DNA from: Frateuria edaphi
GTDB lineage: Bacteria > Pseudomonadota > Gammaproteobacteria > Xanthomonadales > Rhodanobacteraceae
Reading direction: 5' to 3'
Length of the DNA: 64,000 nt
Assembly: GCF_021117405.1 (NCBI RefSeq)
Contig: NZ_CP088251.1
Location: 1,984,001-2,048,000 of the forward strand
Shown here piece by piece: positions 53,020-62,015 of this stretch. Under the pieces are notes generated by a model that had not been told where the DNA came from, made no database searches, and worked only from the letters and a program-made list of their open reading frames with translations. Numbering within the stretch: position 1 is the first letter of the stretch; each line of letters opens with the position of its first letter. A program made the position numbers and the translations under genes.

Positions 53020-54855
53020 TCAATCTTCCTGCCCTACATTACCCTCGGCGGCAAAAATGTAGGATGTGATCGAGCCCAAGGTACCCTCAAGAAATGCGAA
53101 CCGTTGGCGGAACGAAGCTTCTGGCAAATTCGCAAGAAAACGTGCCATTGGCCGTTTGCCGTGCTGCGCAAACTCCTTCTTTACATATATGGACCAAGCG
53201 GGATTAAGGTGGTCGTCGAGCGCGGTCTGTCCGTCGATGATTCTGTTAGTAAGCGCCACAGGGACAACACTCGTCTTATCTCTATCAACCAAGTGTCCAC
53301 TCCGCTCAGCCCATTCCCAAGCGGGCTTATCGTATAGGGTTTCCAGTACAACGGGTATTCGGAAGCCAGCGTTTATAGCTGGCAAAATATGCGGCGGCGT
53401 TGGAAGCTTAAAACATTTTGCAGATTTTATGTTGTCCGGAACCTTGTTCCACTCTGTCGCCGCCACCCGTGCGTCCTCGTCCAAATCGAGCAATCCAGCC
53501 GCCTTGGGAATTTCAGGATCATGCTTTGCCTTGCTTCGCCAAGATCGGAGCATGTCGATCACATAGTTGATGCCAGCACTTTCCCTGGTTTCAACGTCAA
53601 CTTGTGCAGCATAGTCAGGAGCGAATACCTGAAGCGCCTTTTCAATGAGAATTTTGTCGGATGGGCCTTCCACAAATATTTTCCGCCTGCGAGCGGCAGC
53701 AAGCCTTTCGACTGAGGCCTTCGCCTTTTCTTGCCTGCGAACTCTGTCCTCTAAATCTGCGACCAGAGGGGAAAAGAGCGTCATAGTGCCCATCCGCTCA
53801 TCTAGATCGCTCAGTTCTGCTGCCTCCTTGGTCCCTTCTTCACCAACATCGCGGAACATGTGATGGATGTTGATCCAGTCATCATCCTCCTCCTGCTTGC
53901 GGTGTAGGTTGTAGAAAACCGGTGAGTGCGTGGTAAGAAAAACCTGCGAGATCCCCTCATCCAGAAAATCCAAGAACTGGTCAGCAAGTTCGACACAGCT
54001 CGCGAGTTCCAAGCTGTTTTCCGGCTCTTCGTATCCCCATATGAAGGTATGAGGTTGAGCGCCACGCCCTTGCAAACCACGTTTTTTGTCTGCCATGAAT
54101 TTTAGGATGAGAGGTATGTGTCGCGCCTTAACGCCGTCACCTCGTGCATCGAGAGAGATGCTGTCTGACTCACTCAAAAAATCAAGGCTTTCAAAAATAT
54201 GACTTAGATCCTTAGGTAACGCTAGGCGGGACTGAAATCCTAGCGATCTTGCGATCTGGTTAGTTAGGTCTTGCAGCTGAGTGGAAATCGAGCGCTCAAA
54301 GTCACGACTGGAGTTTCTGAACTGTCGGTCTGCAACTTCGGAAATTACGTTGTAAATGCTGGCCCGCAGCTCCGAAAAATATTCAGGATCTTTGATAGCA
54401 GGCACGTACACGTAATTTATATTTCGCAAGAGGCCGTGTACGTTAGACCGGTCAGGAATTTCGATTTCTTCGAACCCCACCCCTCCTCGGGGACCAGCGA
54501 CATCTCTCCTGCCCATATAGCTGCTATGAAATAGCCCATCCGAGCGCCAGCGCTTTTCCCAAACAACGTAATCACCATTCACGCGTCTGTAGCTTCCCGG
54601 CAAGTCGATCTCGAGCTTAATCGAAACCTCTCTAGCCCGACGGTTAGGCTTGTTATAGATATTGTGATCGGTGTCGAAGTTGAAACTGTCGAGCGCTCCG
54701 ATTCTCCCATTAAAAAACAAGTTGAGGGCGCGAAGTACATTCGACTTACCCGAATCGTTTTTACCTACTAAAACTGAAAGCGAGTTCGGCTTTAGTACGA
54801 GATTTCTTACTGATCGAAAATTTCGGATCTCGATGTTTCGTATGTACAAGGACAT
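53020..54855 (-). CDS. OLD-family ATPase/TOPRIM nuclease, candidate defence gene
   Basis: 611 aa from the ATG behind CAGGGAG. The N-terminal ABC/SMC-like ATPase has IEIRNFRSVRNLVLKPNSL, Walker A GKNDSGKSN (31-39), a central helical part, and Walker B with FIWGYEEPENSLE near residue 270 plus the histidine switch LTTHSP. The C-terminal TOPRIM domain has KIFVEGPSDKILIEKAL near residue 391 and GLLDLDED near 455, the acidic metal-binding set of OLD nucleases. Relatives (P2 Old, Gabija GajA, retron nucleases) act in phage exclusion. No GajB helicase is adjacent; the same-strand neighbour is the DUF4062 gene. Low-GC coding suggests acquisition. Confidence 0.88.
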   Translation of the reverse strand: MSLYIRNIEIRNFRSVRNLVLKPNSLSVLVGKNDSGKSNVLRALNLFFNGRIGALDSFNFDTDHNIYNKPNRRAREVSIKLEIDLPGSYRRVNGDYVVWEKRWRSDGLFHSSYMGRRDVAGPRGGVGFEEIEIPDRSNVHGLLRNINYVYVPAIKDPEYFSELRASIYNVISEVADRQFRNSSRDFERSISTQLQDLTNQIARSLGFQSRLALPKDLSHIFESLDFLSESDSISLDARGDGVKARHIPLILKFMADKKRGLQGRGAQPHTFIWGYEEPENSLELASCVELADQFLDFLDEGISQVFLTTHSPVFYNLHRKQEEDDDWINIHHMFRDVGEEGTKEAAELSDLDERMGTMTLFSPLVADLEDRVRRQEKAKASVERLAAARRRKIFVEGPSDKILIEKALQVFAPDYAAQVDVETRESAGINYVIDMLRSWRSKAKHDPEIPKAAGLLDLDEDARVAATEWNKVPDNIKSAKCFKLPTPPHILPAINAGFRIPVVLETLYDKPAWEWAERSGHLVDRDKTSVVPVALTNRIIDGQTALDDHLNPAWSIYVKKEFAQHGKRPMARFLANLPEASFRQRFAFLEGTLGSITSYIFAAEGNVGQED

Positions 54856-54916
54856 GCTCAACTCCCTGAGAGCAAACGCGGGGACTACCTTGCGTCAAAT
54901 TTAGACGAACTGCCAA

Positions 54917-56587
54917 TCAGATCATCGGCAGCTTCAACCCTTGCTCCCTCGCGCACTCGACCGCAATCTCATACCCCGCATCCGCATGCCGCATCACCCC
55001 GGTGCCCGGATCATTCCAAAGCACTCGCGCAATCCGCTTGTCAGCCGCCTCGCTGCCGTCGCAAACGATCACGACACCGCTGTGTTGCGAGTACCCCATC
55101 CCCACGCCACCACCGTGATGCAGCGACACCCAAGTCGCGCCACCCGCGGTATTGAGCATCGCATTGAGCAACGGCCAATCCGACACCGCATCGCTCCCAT
55201 CCTTCATCGCCTCGGTCTCCCGATTCGGACTCGCCACCGACCCCGAATCCAGGTGATCGCGTCCAATGACGACAGGCGCCTTCAACTCCCCCTTCCGCAC
55301 CATCTCATTGAACGCCAGCCCCAGCTTGTGCCGCTGCCCCAGCCCCACCCAGCAGATCCGCGCCGGCAACCCCTGGAAGCTGATCCGCTCCCTGGCCATG
55401 TCCAGCCAGTTGTGCAGGTGCTTGTCGTCCGGAATCAGCTCCTTGACCTTCTGATCGGTCTTGTAGATGTCCTCCGGGTCACCCGAGAGCGCCACCCAGC
55501 GGAACGGGCCGATGCCGCGGCAGAATAGCGGGCGCACGAAGGCGGGCACGAAGCCGGGGAAGGCGAAGGCGTTCTCGCAGCCTTCGTCCTTGGCCATCTG
55601 GCGGATGTTGTTGCCGTAGTCGAAGGTGGGGATGCCCTTGGCGTGGAAGGCGAGCATGGCTTCCACGTGCTGCTTCATCGAGCGCTTGGCGGCGTCGCGG
55701 GTGCCGTTGGGGTCGCTCTTGCGGCGCTCGAACCACTGCTCCACCGTCCAGCCGAGCGGCAGGTAGCCGTTGACCGGGTCGTGCGCGCTGGTCTGGTCGG
55801 TGACGGCGTCGGGGCGGACGCCGCGGCGCACCAGCTCGGGCAGCACGTCGGCCGCGTTGCCCAGCAACGCGATGGATTTGGCTTCGCCCGCCTTGGTGTA
55901 CTTCTCGATGCGCGCCAGCGCGTCGTCCAGGTCGGTGGCCTGCTCGTCGACGTAGCGGGTCTTCAGGCGGAAGTCGATGCGGCTCTGCTGGCATTCGATG
56001 GTCAGCGAGCATGCGCCGGCGAGGCTCGCGGCCAGCGGCTGCGCGCCGCCCATGCCGCCTAAGCCCGCGGTGAGGATCCACTTGCCCTTGAGGCTGCCGT
56101 TGTAGTGCTGGCGGCCCATCTCCACGAAGGTCTCGTAGGTGCCCTGCACGATGCCCTGCGAGCCGATGTAGATCCAGCTGCCGGCCGTCATCTGGCCGTA
56201 CATCATCAGGCCCTTCTTATCGAGCTCGTTGAAGTGCTCCCAGTTGGCCCAGGCCGGCACCAGGTTGGAATTGGCAATGAGCACACGCGGGGCGTCGGCG
56301 TGGGTCGGGAACACGCCGACCGGCTTGCCGGACTGCACCAGCAGGGTTTCGTCGTCGTTGAGCTCGCGCAGGGAGCGCAGGATGGCGTCGAAGCATTCCC
56401 AGTTGCGCGCGGCGCGGCCGATGCCGCCGTAGACGACCAGCTCCGCCGGGTTCTCCGCCACCTCGGGGTCGAGGTTGTTCTGGATCATCCGGAACGGCGC
56501 CTCGGTGAGCCAGCTCTTGCAGGTCAGCTCGGTGCCGCGCGGGGCGCGGATGGTGCGGGTGGTGTCGATGCGGGTGGGGGCGTTCAT
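54917..56587 (-). CDS. hutU: Urocanate hydratase
   Basis: 556 aa from the ATG behind AAGGAGA. Full-length family match: [20 protein letters not shown] near the N-terminus, [52 protein letters not shown] (NAD site), [14 protein letters not shown] and [20 protein letters not shown]. It converts urocanate to imidazolone propionate in histidine degradation. The other hut genes are not adjacent, so the pathway must be encoded elsewhere. Confidence 0.97.
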   Translation of the reverse strand: MNAPTRIDTTRTIRAPRGTELTCKSWLTEAPFRMIQNNLDPEVAENPAELVVYGGIGRAARNWECFDAILRSLRELNDDETLLVQSGKPVGVFPTHADAPRVLIANSNLVPAWANWEHFNELDKKGLMMYGQMTAGSWIYIGSQGIVQGTYETFVEMGRQHYNGSLKGKWILTAGLGGMGGAQPLAASLAGACSLTIECQQSRIDFRLKTRYVDEQATDLDDALARIEKYTKAGEAKSIALLGNAADVLPELVRRGVRPDAVTDQTSAHDPVNGYLPLGWTVEQWFERRKSDPNGTRDAAKRSMKQHVEAMLAFHAKGIPTFDYGNNIRQMAKDEGCENAFAFPGFVPAFVRPLFCRGIGPFRWVALSGDPEDIYKTDQKVKELIPDDKHLHNWLDMARERISFQGLPARICWVGLGQRHKLGLAFNEMVRKGELKAPVVIGRDHLDSGSVASPNRETEAMKDGSDAVSDWPLLNAMLNTAGGATWVSLHHGGGVGMGYSQHSGVVIVCDGSEAADKRIARVLWNDPGTGVMRHADAGYEIAVECAREQGLKLPMI

Positions 56588-56740
56588 GGCCGGTCTCCTT
56601 GAGGCAGATGGCCGAGTATAGCCAGCGTGCCCGGGGCGGCTTTCCCGGCCGCGCGGGGTGACCGCCGGCACGTGTGCGAGGCGGGCGCGGCGATAGACTC
56701 GGCGGGCAAGCTGTCGATCGTTCCTGCCCGGGAGACACGC

Positions 56741-58054
56741 ATGTTGCTTCGGTCCGCTTTGCCCTGCTTCGTGCTGATGGCCCTGGCACCCGCCGCGATG
56801 GGTGCCGATGCGCGGGCCATCGATCCCGCCCTCGCCGGCCGCTATTTCAAGGAAGCTGCGCAGCTTTGCCACGCCGACGGTGGCCGCCTGTGGGGCAAGT
56901 CGCTGTGCGGCCCGACCCTGCTGGTGGACCCGGTCACGCGCCAGGTGGTGGCCAACCAGGCGGATGCCGAGGGTCGGCTGCGCGCCGAAGGCGGCGTGTA
57001 CGTGGGTCAGTTGCCGCCGGACCAGGCCATCGCCAACACCGCGGTGGCGTGGGCCGGGGTGCGCTGGACGGAAATGCTTTGGCCGCTGAAGGAAGACGCC
57101 GCGCTACGGCACACGGTGATGGCGCACGAAGCCTTCCACCGTATCCAGGACAGCCTGGGCCTGCCCCTGGCTGGTCGCGACAGCCCCCACATGGACACGC
57201 TGGAAGGCCGCTACACGGTGCAACTGGAGTGGCGCGCGCTGGATGCCGCACTGGCGGCGAAGACCGATGCGGAACGCCGCGCGCGAGCCGCCGATGCGCT
57301 GGCGTTTCGCGCCGCGCGCTACCAGAAGTTTCCCGAGGCCGAGCAGGCCGAGACCGCGCTGGAGCGCAACGAAGGCCTGGCCGAATACACCGGCGTGATG
57401 GTCGGCAACCGCACGCCGGCCGAGCAGGTGGCGATGGCGCACTGGGACCTCACCTGGCATCCGAATAACGATTCGACGTTCGCGCGATCGTTCGCCTACC
57501 CGAGCGGACCGGCGTACGGGATCCTGCTCGATCGCTACCGGCCGGGGTGGCGCAAGGCGATCGTCAAGGGCGGATCGCCCGCGCGAATGCTGGCCGAGGC
57601 GTTGCACGTCGACATGCGCGCCACGCCGGATGTCGGGAAGCTGGCCGCGCGCTATGGCGGCCCTGCCCTCCTCGCCAGCGAACACGCGCGTGCCGAGGCC
57701 CGAGCGCGGCAAGCGGCGAAGTACACCGCGCAACTGGTGACCGGGCCGGTGCTGAAGCTGCCGCTCAAGCACATGAAGGTGCAGTTCAACCCGAGCAATT
57801 TGATGCCGCTGGGTGATGCCGGGACGGTGTATCCGACCATGCAGGTGATCGACGACTGGGGGTCGATCACTGTCGATGGCGGCGCACTGATGGCTCCCGA
57901 CTGGACGCTGTTGACCGTGGCCGCGCCCGCGGGCGACGCCACGAGCGGCACGCTGCGCGGCCAAGGCTGGACGATGAAACCCGCACCGGGCTGGCACGTG
58001 GTGCCGGCCGGGCGCACGGGTGACCGTACGATCGCCAAGGGTGACGACCGCTAG
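56741..58054 (+). CDS. Secreted HExxH protein of unknown family
   Basis: The product is 437 aa with a signal peptide ([20 protein letters not shown]). Near residue 128 it has [18 protein letters not shown], a zinc-protease-type HExxH, with a possible third ligand glutamate about 80 residues on ([18 protein letters not shown]). The C-terminal third is beta-rich ([36 protein letters not shown]). It may be a gluzincin-like peptidase; no named family is recognised. Divergent from hutU. Confidence 0.75.
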   Translation: MLLRSALPCFVLMALAPAAMGADARAIDPALAGRYFKEAAQLCHADGGRLWGKSLCGPTLLVDPVTRQVVANQADAEGRLRAEGGVYVGQLPPDQAIANTAVAWAGVRWTEMLWPLKEDAALRHTVMAHEAFHRIQDSLGLPLAGRDSPHMDTLEGRYTVQLEWRALDAALAAKTDAERRARAADALAFRAARYQKFPEAEQAETALERNEGLAEYTGVMVGNRTPAEQVAMAHWDLTWHPNNDSTFARSFAYPSGPAYGILLDRYRPGWRKAIVKGGSPARMLAEALHVDMRATPDVGKLAARYGGPALLASEHARAEARARQAAKYTAQLVTGPVLKLPLKHMKVQFNPSNLMPLGDAGTVYPTMQVIDDWGSITVDGGALMAPDWTLLTVAAPAGDATSGTLRGQGWTMKPAPGWHVVPAGRTGDRTIAKGDDR

Positions 58055-58416
58055 GCCCGCGGCGGCCTGATCGCCGGTTCTGCCATGGCGATCGCTGTCA
58101 TCGAACCCTTCCATTGAAGGTGGCCCTCAGCCACGCGTGATGTGCCGGCCGACCGGCGCGTATTCCTTGTGCACCAATACTTGCTCGCAGGGGCGCGGAA
58201 CCACGCCTCCGCCCGCCAGGCAGCCGCTCGGCCGAAAACTGCCTAGACAGCGAGCTGAACATGAACGTACGCAAAACGCTCACGAAAACTGAAGCATTAT
58301 TCCGCGCCGCCAGAACACCCGTGGCGATCGAGCCCGACAGGGAGCCCGCGTTTCCAGCGGGCGGGACCAGACCGCACCGAGCCGAACCAGGGGGACTTCC
58401 GTCAGGAGCATCACCC
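58055..58416 (+). promoter_or_regulatory. Leader of the first propeller gene
   Basis: From about 58309 this gap contains CGCCAGAACACCCGTG and, just before the ATG, CAGGGGGACTTCCGTCAGGA. Both elements recur before the second and third propeller genes. The rest (58055-58308) shows nothing recognisable. Confidence 0.5.
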
Positions 58417-59505
58417 ATGAAAAACCATAAGCTTGCCGGCTCCATCTGTGCCCTTCTGCTCACCGCCCTGGGCGTGTCGACCGCCGCCGCCGCACAGACC
58501 GCCACCGCCTCGATCCTCGTCACCCGACCCATCTACCGTTTCGACGGCGCCCACGGCAGCCAGCTCTACCGTGTCCAACCGTCCGGCCAGAACCTGACGA
58601 CGCTGGTGCCGGTCACTTACGGCGTCGACATCCAGAACCCCGGTTGGTCGCCCGGTGGCAGTTCTGTAGTGTTCGAGGCGCTCGCGCGGGAAGCGAACGA
58701 TTCCTACAGCGGCTGGCAACTGTATGTGGTCAATCGGCAAGGCGGCTCGCCGCGCCAGCTCACCACAGGGAACGGCGAGCACTCCCACCCCTTGTGGGGA
58801 CCCAACGGCATCATCGCCTTCGTCAACGGGGGCTGCCTGGGCGCCGTCCGGGCCGACGGCACGCAACAGCACATCGTCTTCTGCCCTCCGCATGAATCCG
58901 GACAGCGCACCAGCTATCCGCTCCACTTGTTCCAATGGACCGCCAGCGGCAACGGTGTCCTGATCGAGGCCAGCGGCGACGAGGGCGGACTGGAACCGGA
59001 GTTGCTTTTTTCGACCGTCTACCGGGTCAACGTTTCCACTGGCTTTGCCACCAAGCTCGCCGCGCAGGTGTTCGAAAGCGGCGGAGGCGACTTGACCATC
59101 GCGCCCGATGGCCAACACGGGGTGTACGGCGGGAGCCCCATGCTGGCCCTCGACTTCGCGAGCAACAGCGTCACTCCATTGCCGGCCGGCGGCGCGAACC
59201 CGACGTATTCTCCGGACGGCTCGAAGATCGCTTTTCTCCACTCCAACGATCCAAGCAACCCCGACGAAAACCTGCGCATCTACATCATGCGTGCCGATGG
59301 AAGCAACGTTCATCCGGCGCCTGCCCAGACGACGAATCCCGATGTCTACATCCCTTCCATCTCCACCTGGTCGGCTGATGGAACGCGCCTGTTGTTCAAC
59401 CAGGTAGGCAACAACCAGTGGGTGCGGATGATCGACTTGCGCACCAAGACGTCCAGGAACGTCACCAACGGCGTCGCGGCCAAGCGCGCCTGGTTCCATC
59501 CGTAA
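58417..59505 (+). CDS. Secreted TolB/PD40-type beta-propeller protein, paralogue 1
   Basis: The product is 362 aa with a signal peptide (HKLAGSICALLLTALGVSTA, cleavage near AAAQT). WD40-like PD40 blades are recognisable by SPGGSSVVFEA, LYVVNRQGGSPRQLTTGNGE, APDGQHGVYGG, SPDGSKIAFLH and IYIMRADGSNVHP. It lacks an N-terminal TolB domain. Two conserved cysteines (GGCLGAV, VFCPPHESG) may form a disulfide. It is probably a periplasmic or extracellular binding protein; ligand unknown. First of three tandem paralogues. Confidence 0.85.
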   Translation: MKNHKLAGSICALLLTALGVSTAAAAQTATASILVTRPIYRFDGAHGSQLYRVQPSGQNLTTLVPVTYGVDIQNPGWSPGGSSVVFEALAREANDSYSGWQLYVVNRQGGSPRQLTTGNGEHSHPLWGPNGIIAFVNGGCLGAVRADGTQQHIVFCPPHESGQRTSYPLHLFQWTASGNGVLIEASGDEGGLEPELLFSTVYRVNVSTGFATKLAAQVFESGGGDLTIAPDGQHGVYGGSPMLALDFASNSVTPLPAGGANPTYSPDGSKIAFLHSNDPSNPDENLRIYIMRADGSNVHPAPAQTTNPDVYIPSISTWSADGTRLLFNQVGNNQWVRMIDLRTKTSRNVTNGVAAKRAWFHP

Positions 59506-59515
59506 GCCGCTTGCC

Positions 59516-59539
59516 GGGGGCGGCGGCCCAGCCGCCCCC
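59516..59539 (+). terminator. Hairpin after propeller gene 1
   Basis: A 9-bp perfect GC stem (GGGGGCGGC / GCCGCCCCC) with a GGCCCA loop, without a T-run. An equivalent hairpin follows paralogue 3, and a GC-palindrome follows paralogue 2. Confidence 0.55.
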
Positions 59540-59657
59540 ACCGAGCTTTCGCCAGAACACCCGTGACGATCCCGCCCGACAGGGGAGCCCGCATTCGCGG
59601 GCCCGGACCCGACCGCACGACCCGAATCAGGGGGACTACCGTCTGGGAGCACTACCC

Positions 59658-60740
59658 ATGAAAACCAACAAGCTTGCAGGCTCCATCTGTGCCCTTCTGC
59701 TCACTGCCCTGGGCGCTTCTTCCGCGTTTGCGCAAAGCTCCACCGCCTCGATCCTGTTCACCCGGACCCTCTACCGGGCAGTCGACGGCACGCATGGGAG
59801 CCAGCTCTACCGTGTCAGGCCCTCCGGGTCGGACCTGGCGCTCCTGATGCCGGTCACGTACGGAACGGACATCACCGCCAGCAGTTGGTCGCCCACGGGT
59901 GCCTCCGCCGTCTTCGAAGTCAGGAACAGTGACGGCACGCAGCTCTACGTGGTCGACCGCCAGGGCAGCTCTCCGCGCCAGATCACCAGCGGCGCGAGCA
60001 GGCCCGAACAGCCCTTGTGGGCGCCCAACAGCGGGACCATCGCGTACGTCGCCACCAACCGGCGGATCCAGTGCCTTGGCACAGTGCGCGCCAACGGCAT
60101 GAACCAGCACATCGTCTTTTGCCCACCGACTCAGCCTGGGACGGCACTGAACCTCTCGCTCTCGATTGCCCGGTGGACAACCGACGGCAATAGCGTCCTG
60201 GTCGCGGTCGGCGCCGAGCAGGGCGGGCTGGAACCGGAGAAGTGGTACTCGAATGTCTACCGGGTCAACGTCTCCACCGGCGCGGCCGTGGAGCTGGCCA
60301 ATCAGGTGTTCGACAGCGACCAGATTCGGAAGCTGGCCATCTCGCCCGATGGCACGCACGGGGTGTACGACGGCGACCCGCTGTACTCGATCGACTTCGC
60401 CAGCAACACCGTCACAGCGTTGCCGGTGGGCGGCTACGACCCGGTCTACGCGCCGGACGGCAGGAAGGTGGCCTTCCTCAGGAACGAGACGAACGGTTCC
60501 CCGTATTACTCGAACGTCTACCTGATCCACCCCGACGGGAGCCATCTGCGCCAGCTGACGTCGGACGCGAACCCGCTTCTCACCTACACCGCGGTCGCAG
60601 ACTGGTCGTGGGACAGCACACGCGTGCTGGTGGACCAGGTGGGCGACGACCGCTGGCTGCACATGATCGACCTGCGCGACAACAGCGCGCGGAACGTCAC
60701 CAAGGGTACTGCTGCCGAATATGCATGGTTCCATCCGTAA
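59658..60740 (+). CDS. Secreted beta-propeller protein, paralogue 2
   Basis: The 360-aa protein has almost the same signal peptide (NKLAGSICALLLTALGASSA) and blade order as its neighbours, but is the most diverged in the middle: the cysteine context reads RIQCLGTVRANGMNQHIVFC, and the third blade has KWYSNVYRVNVSTGAAVELA. The leader before its ATG repeats CGAATCAGGGGGACTACCGT. The transcript may be independent, because each unit has its own leader and end hairpin. Confidence 0.85.
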   Translation: MKTNKLAGSICALLLTALGASSAFAQSSTASILFTRTLYRAVDGTHGSQLYRVRPSGSDLALLMPVTYGTDITASSWSPTGASAVFEVRNSDGTQLYVVDRQGSSPRQITSGASRPEQPLWAPNSGTIAYVATNRRIQCLGTVRANGMNQHIVFCPPTQPGTALNLSLSIARWTTDGNSVLVAVGAEQGGLEPEKWYSNVYRVNVSTGAAVELANQVFDSDQIRKLAISPDGTHGVYDGDPLYSIDFASNTVTALPVGGYDPVYAPDGRKVAFLRNETNGSPYYSNVYLIHPDGSHLRQLTSDANPLLTYTAVADWSWDSTRVLVDQVGDDRWLHMIDLRDNSARNVTKGTAAEYAWFHP

Positions 60741-60750
60741 GCGACTGACC

Positions 60751-60771
60751 GGGGGGCCGCGCGGCCGCCCC
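60751..60771 (+). terminator. GC palindrome after propeller gene 2
   Basis: GGGGGGCCGC followed by GCGGCCGCCCC is strongly self-complementary but has no proper loop or T-run. It occupies the same place as the hairpins after paralogues 1 and 3. Confidence 0.4.
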
Positions 60772-60869
60772 ACCCGCTCGCCAGAACATCCGTGCCGATC
60801 GCGTCCGCGGGCCGGACCTCGTCTACTCGGATCCCGAATCAGGGGGACTACCGTCAGGGAGCATCACCC

Positions 60870-61946
60870 ATGAAAACCAACAAGCTTGCCGGCTCCATCT
60901 GTGCGCTTCTGCTCACTGCCCTGGGCGCGTCATCCGCGGTCGCACAGACCTCCACCGCGTCGATTCTGTTCACGCGGACGATGTTCCGCTTCGATTCCGC
61001 GCACGGGAGCGAGCTCTACCGCGTACAGCCCTCGGGCCAGAACGTGGTGACACTGGCCCCGGTGACCTACGGATTCGACATTCATGGCGCCGACTGGTCA
61101 CCCGGCGGCGCCTCGGTCGTTTACGAGAAAGTCCAGCAGGCGAGCGGCGATTCCGCCTACAACTCGCAGCTTTACGTGGTCAATCGTCAAGGCGGTTCGC
61201 TGCATCAGGTCACGACCGGCGATGGCCGGCATTCACAGCCCTCGTGGGGGCCAAATGGGGTCATCGCCTTTGTCCAGGGTGGTTGCCTCGCCACGGTGCG
61301 CCCCGATGGCACGCAACAGCACGTGGTCTTCTGCCCTCCGCACGAGTCCGGGCAGCACGGCGGAATCGTGCTCACTTTGTTCCACTGGACCCCGAGCGGC
61401 AATGGCGTCCTGATCGAGGCTGCTGGCGACGAGGGCGGGCTCGAGCCGGAGATCTGGTACTCGACCGTCTACCGGGTGAACGTTACGACCGGCTCGGCCG
61501 TCAAGCTCACCAGTCAGGTCTTCAACAACTCCCACGAGCGGTACCTGGCGATCGCTCCCGACAATCAGCATGGCGTGTATACGGGCAACCCCATGGAGGC
61601 AGTGGATTTCGCATCCAACACCCGCACCACGATCCAGTCCCAGGGCATGGACCCGGTGTACTCGCCCGATGGCTCGAAGGTCGCCTTCCGCGACACTCTG
61701 ACCGACTACCCCCACGCGCGCATCAAGATCATGCGCGCCGATGGAAGCAACATCCATCTGGCACCCACACAGGTCAACCCGGACGTCACCATCACCTCCA
61801 TTTCGGACTGGTCCTGGGACGGCACGCGCCTGTTGGTGGACCAGGTGGGCAACAACCAGTGGGTGCGAATGATCGACCTGCGCAACAAGACCGCGAGGAA
61901 CGTCACCAACGGCGTGGCGGACAAGCACGCCTGGTTCCACCCGTAG
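60870..61946 (+). CDS. Secreted beta-propeller protein, paralogue 3
   Basis: The 358-aa protein is closer to paralogue 1 in the central blades (GGCLATVRPDGTQQHVVFCP, SGNGVLIEAAGDEGGLEPEI) and to paralogue 2 in its signal peptide, a mosaic pattern that suggests recombination among the copies. The C-terminus NNQWVRMIDLRNKTARNVTN is shared. Ligand unknown. Confidence 0.85.
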   Translation: MKTNKLAGSICALLLTALGASSAVAQTSTASILFTRTMFRFDSAHGSELYRVQPSGQNVVTLAPVTYGFDIHGADWSPGGASVVYEKVQQASGDSAYNSQLYVVNRQGGSLHQVTTGDGRHSQPSWGPNGVIAFVQGGCLATVRPDGTQQHVVFCPPHESGQHGGIVLTLFHWTPSGNGVLIEAAGDEGGLEPEIWYSTVYRVNVTTGSAVKLTSQVFNNSHERYLAIAPDNQHGVYTGNPMEAVDFASNTRTTIQSQGMDPVYSPDGSKVAFRDTLTDYPHARIKIMRADGSNIHLAPTQVNPDVTITSISDWSWDGTRLLVDQVGNNQWVRMIDLRNKTARNVTNGVADKHAWFHP

Positions 61947-61955
61947 GCGTTGAAC

Positions 61956-61977
61956 GGGGCGGCCATTGAGCCGCCCC
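61956..61977 (+). terminator. Hairpin after propeller gene 3
   Basis: An 8-bp perfect GC stem (GGGGCGGC / GCCGCCCC) with a CATTGA loop and no T-run, between the convergent propeller and fumC genes. Confidence 0.5.
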
Positions 61978-62015
61978 CACTTCCCAGCCGGTAACAAGCC
62001 GTGCCGTGCAGAAGA

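Larger units (their letters stand above)
58309..61977 (+). repeat. Three tandem gene units (leader, propeller gene, 3' hairpin)
   Basis: Each unit is about 1.2 kb and repeats CGCCAGAACA(C/T)CCGTG, a GGGGGACT leader block, the coding sequence and a GC-rich stem after the stop. The arrangement indicates tandem duplication of whole transcription units. Confidence 0.8.

Noticed and set aside
53020-54855. A Gabija system
   Set aside because: The OLD/TOPRIM protein fits GajA in general layout, but no UvrD/PcrA-like GajB gene is next to it.
51600-54900. The AT-richer island as a prophage or integrative element
   Set aside because: No integrase, structural phage gene, tRNA or att-like direct repeat was seen at its edges; only the REP-like elements are present.
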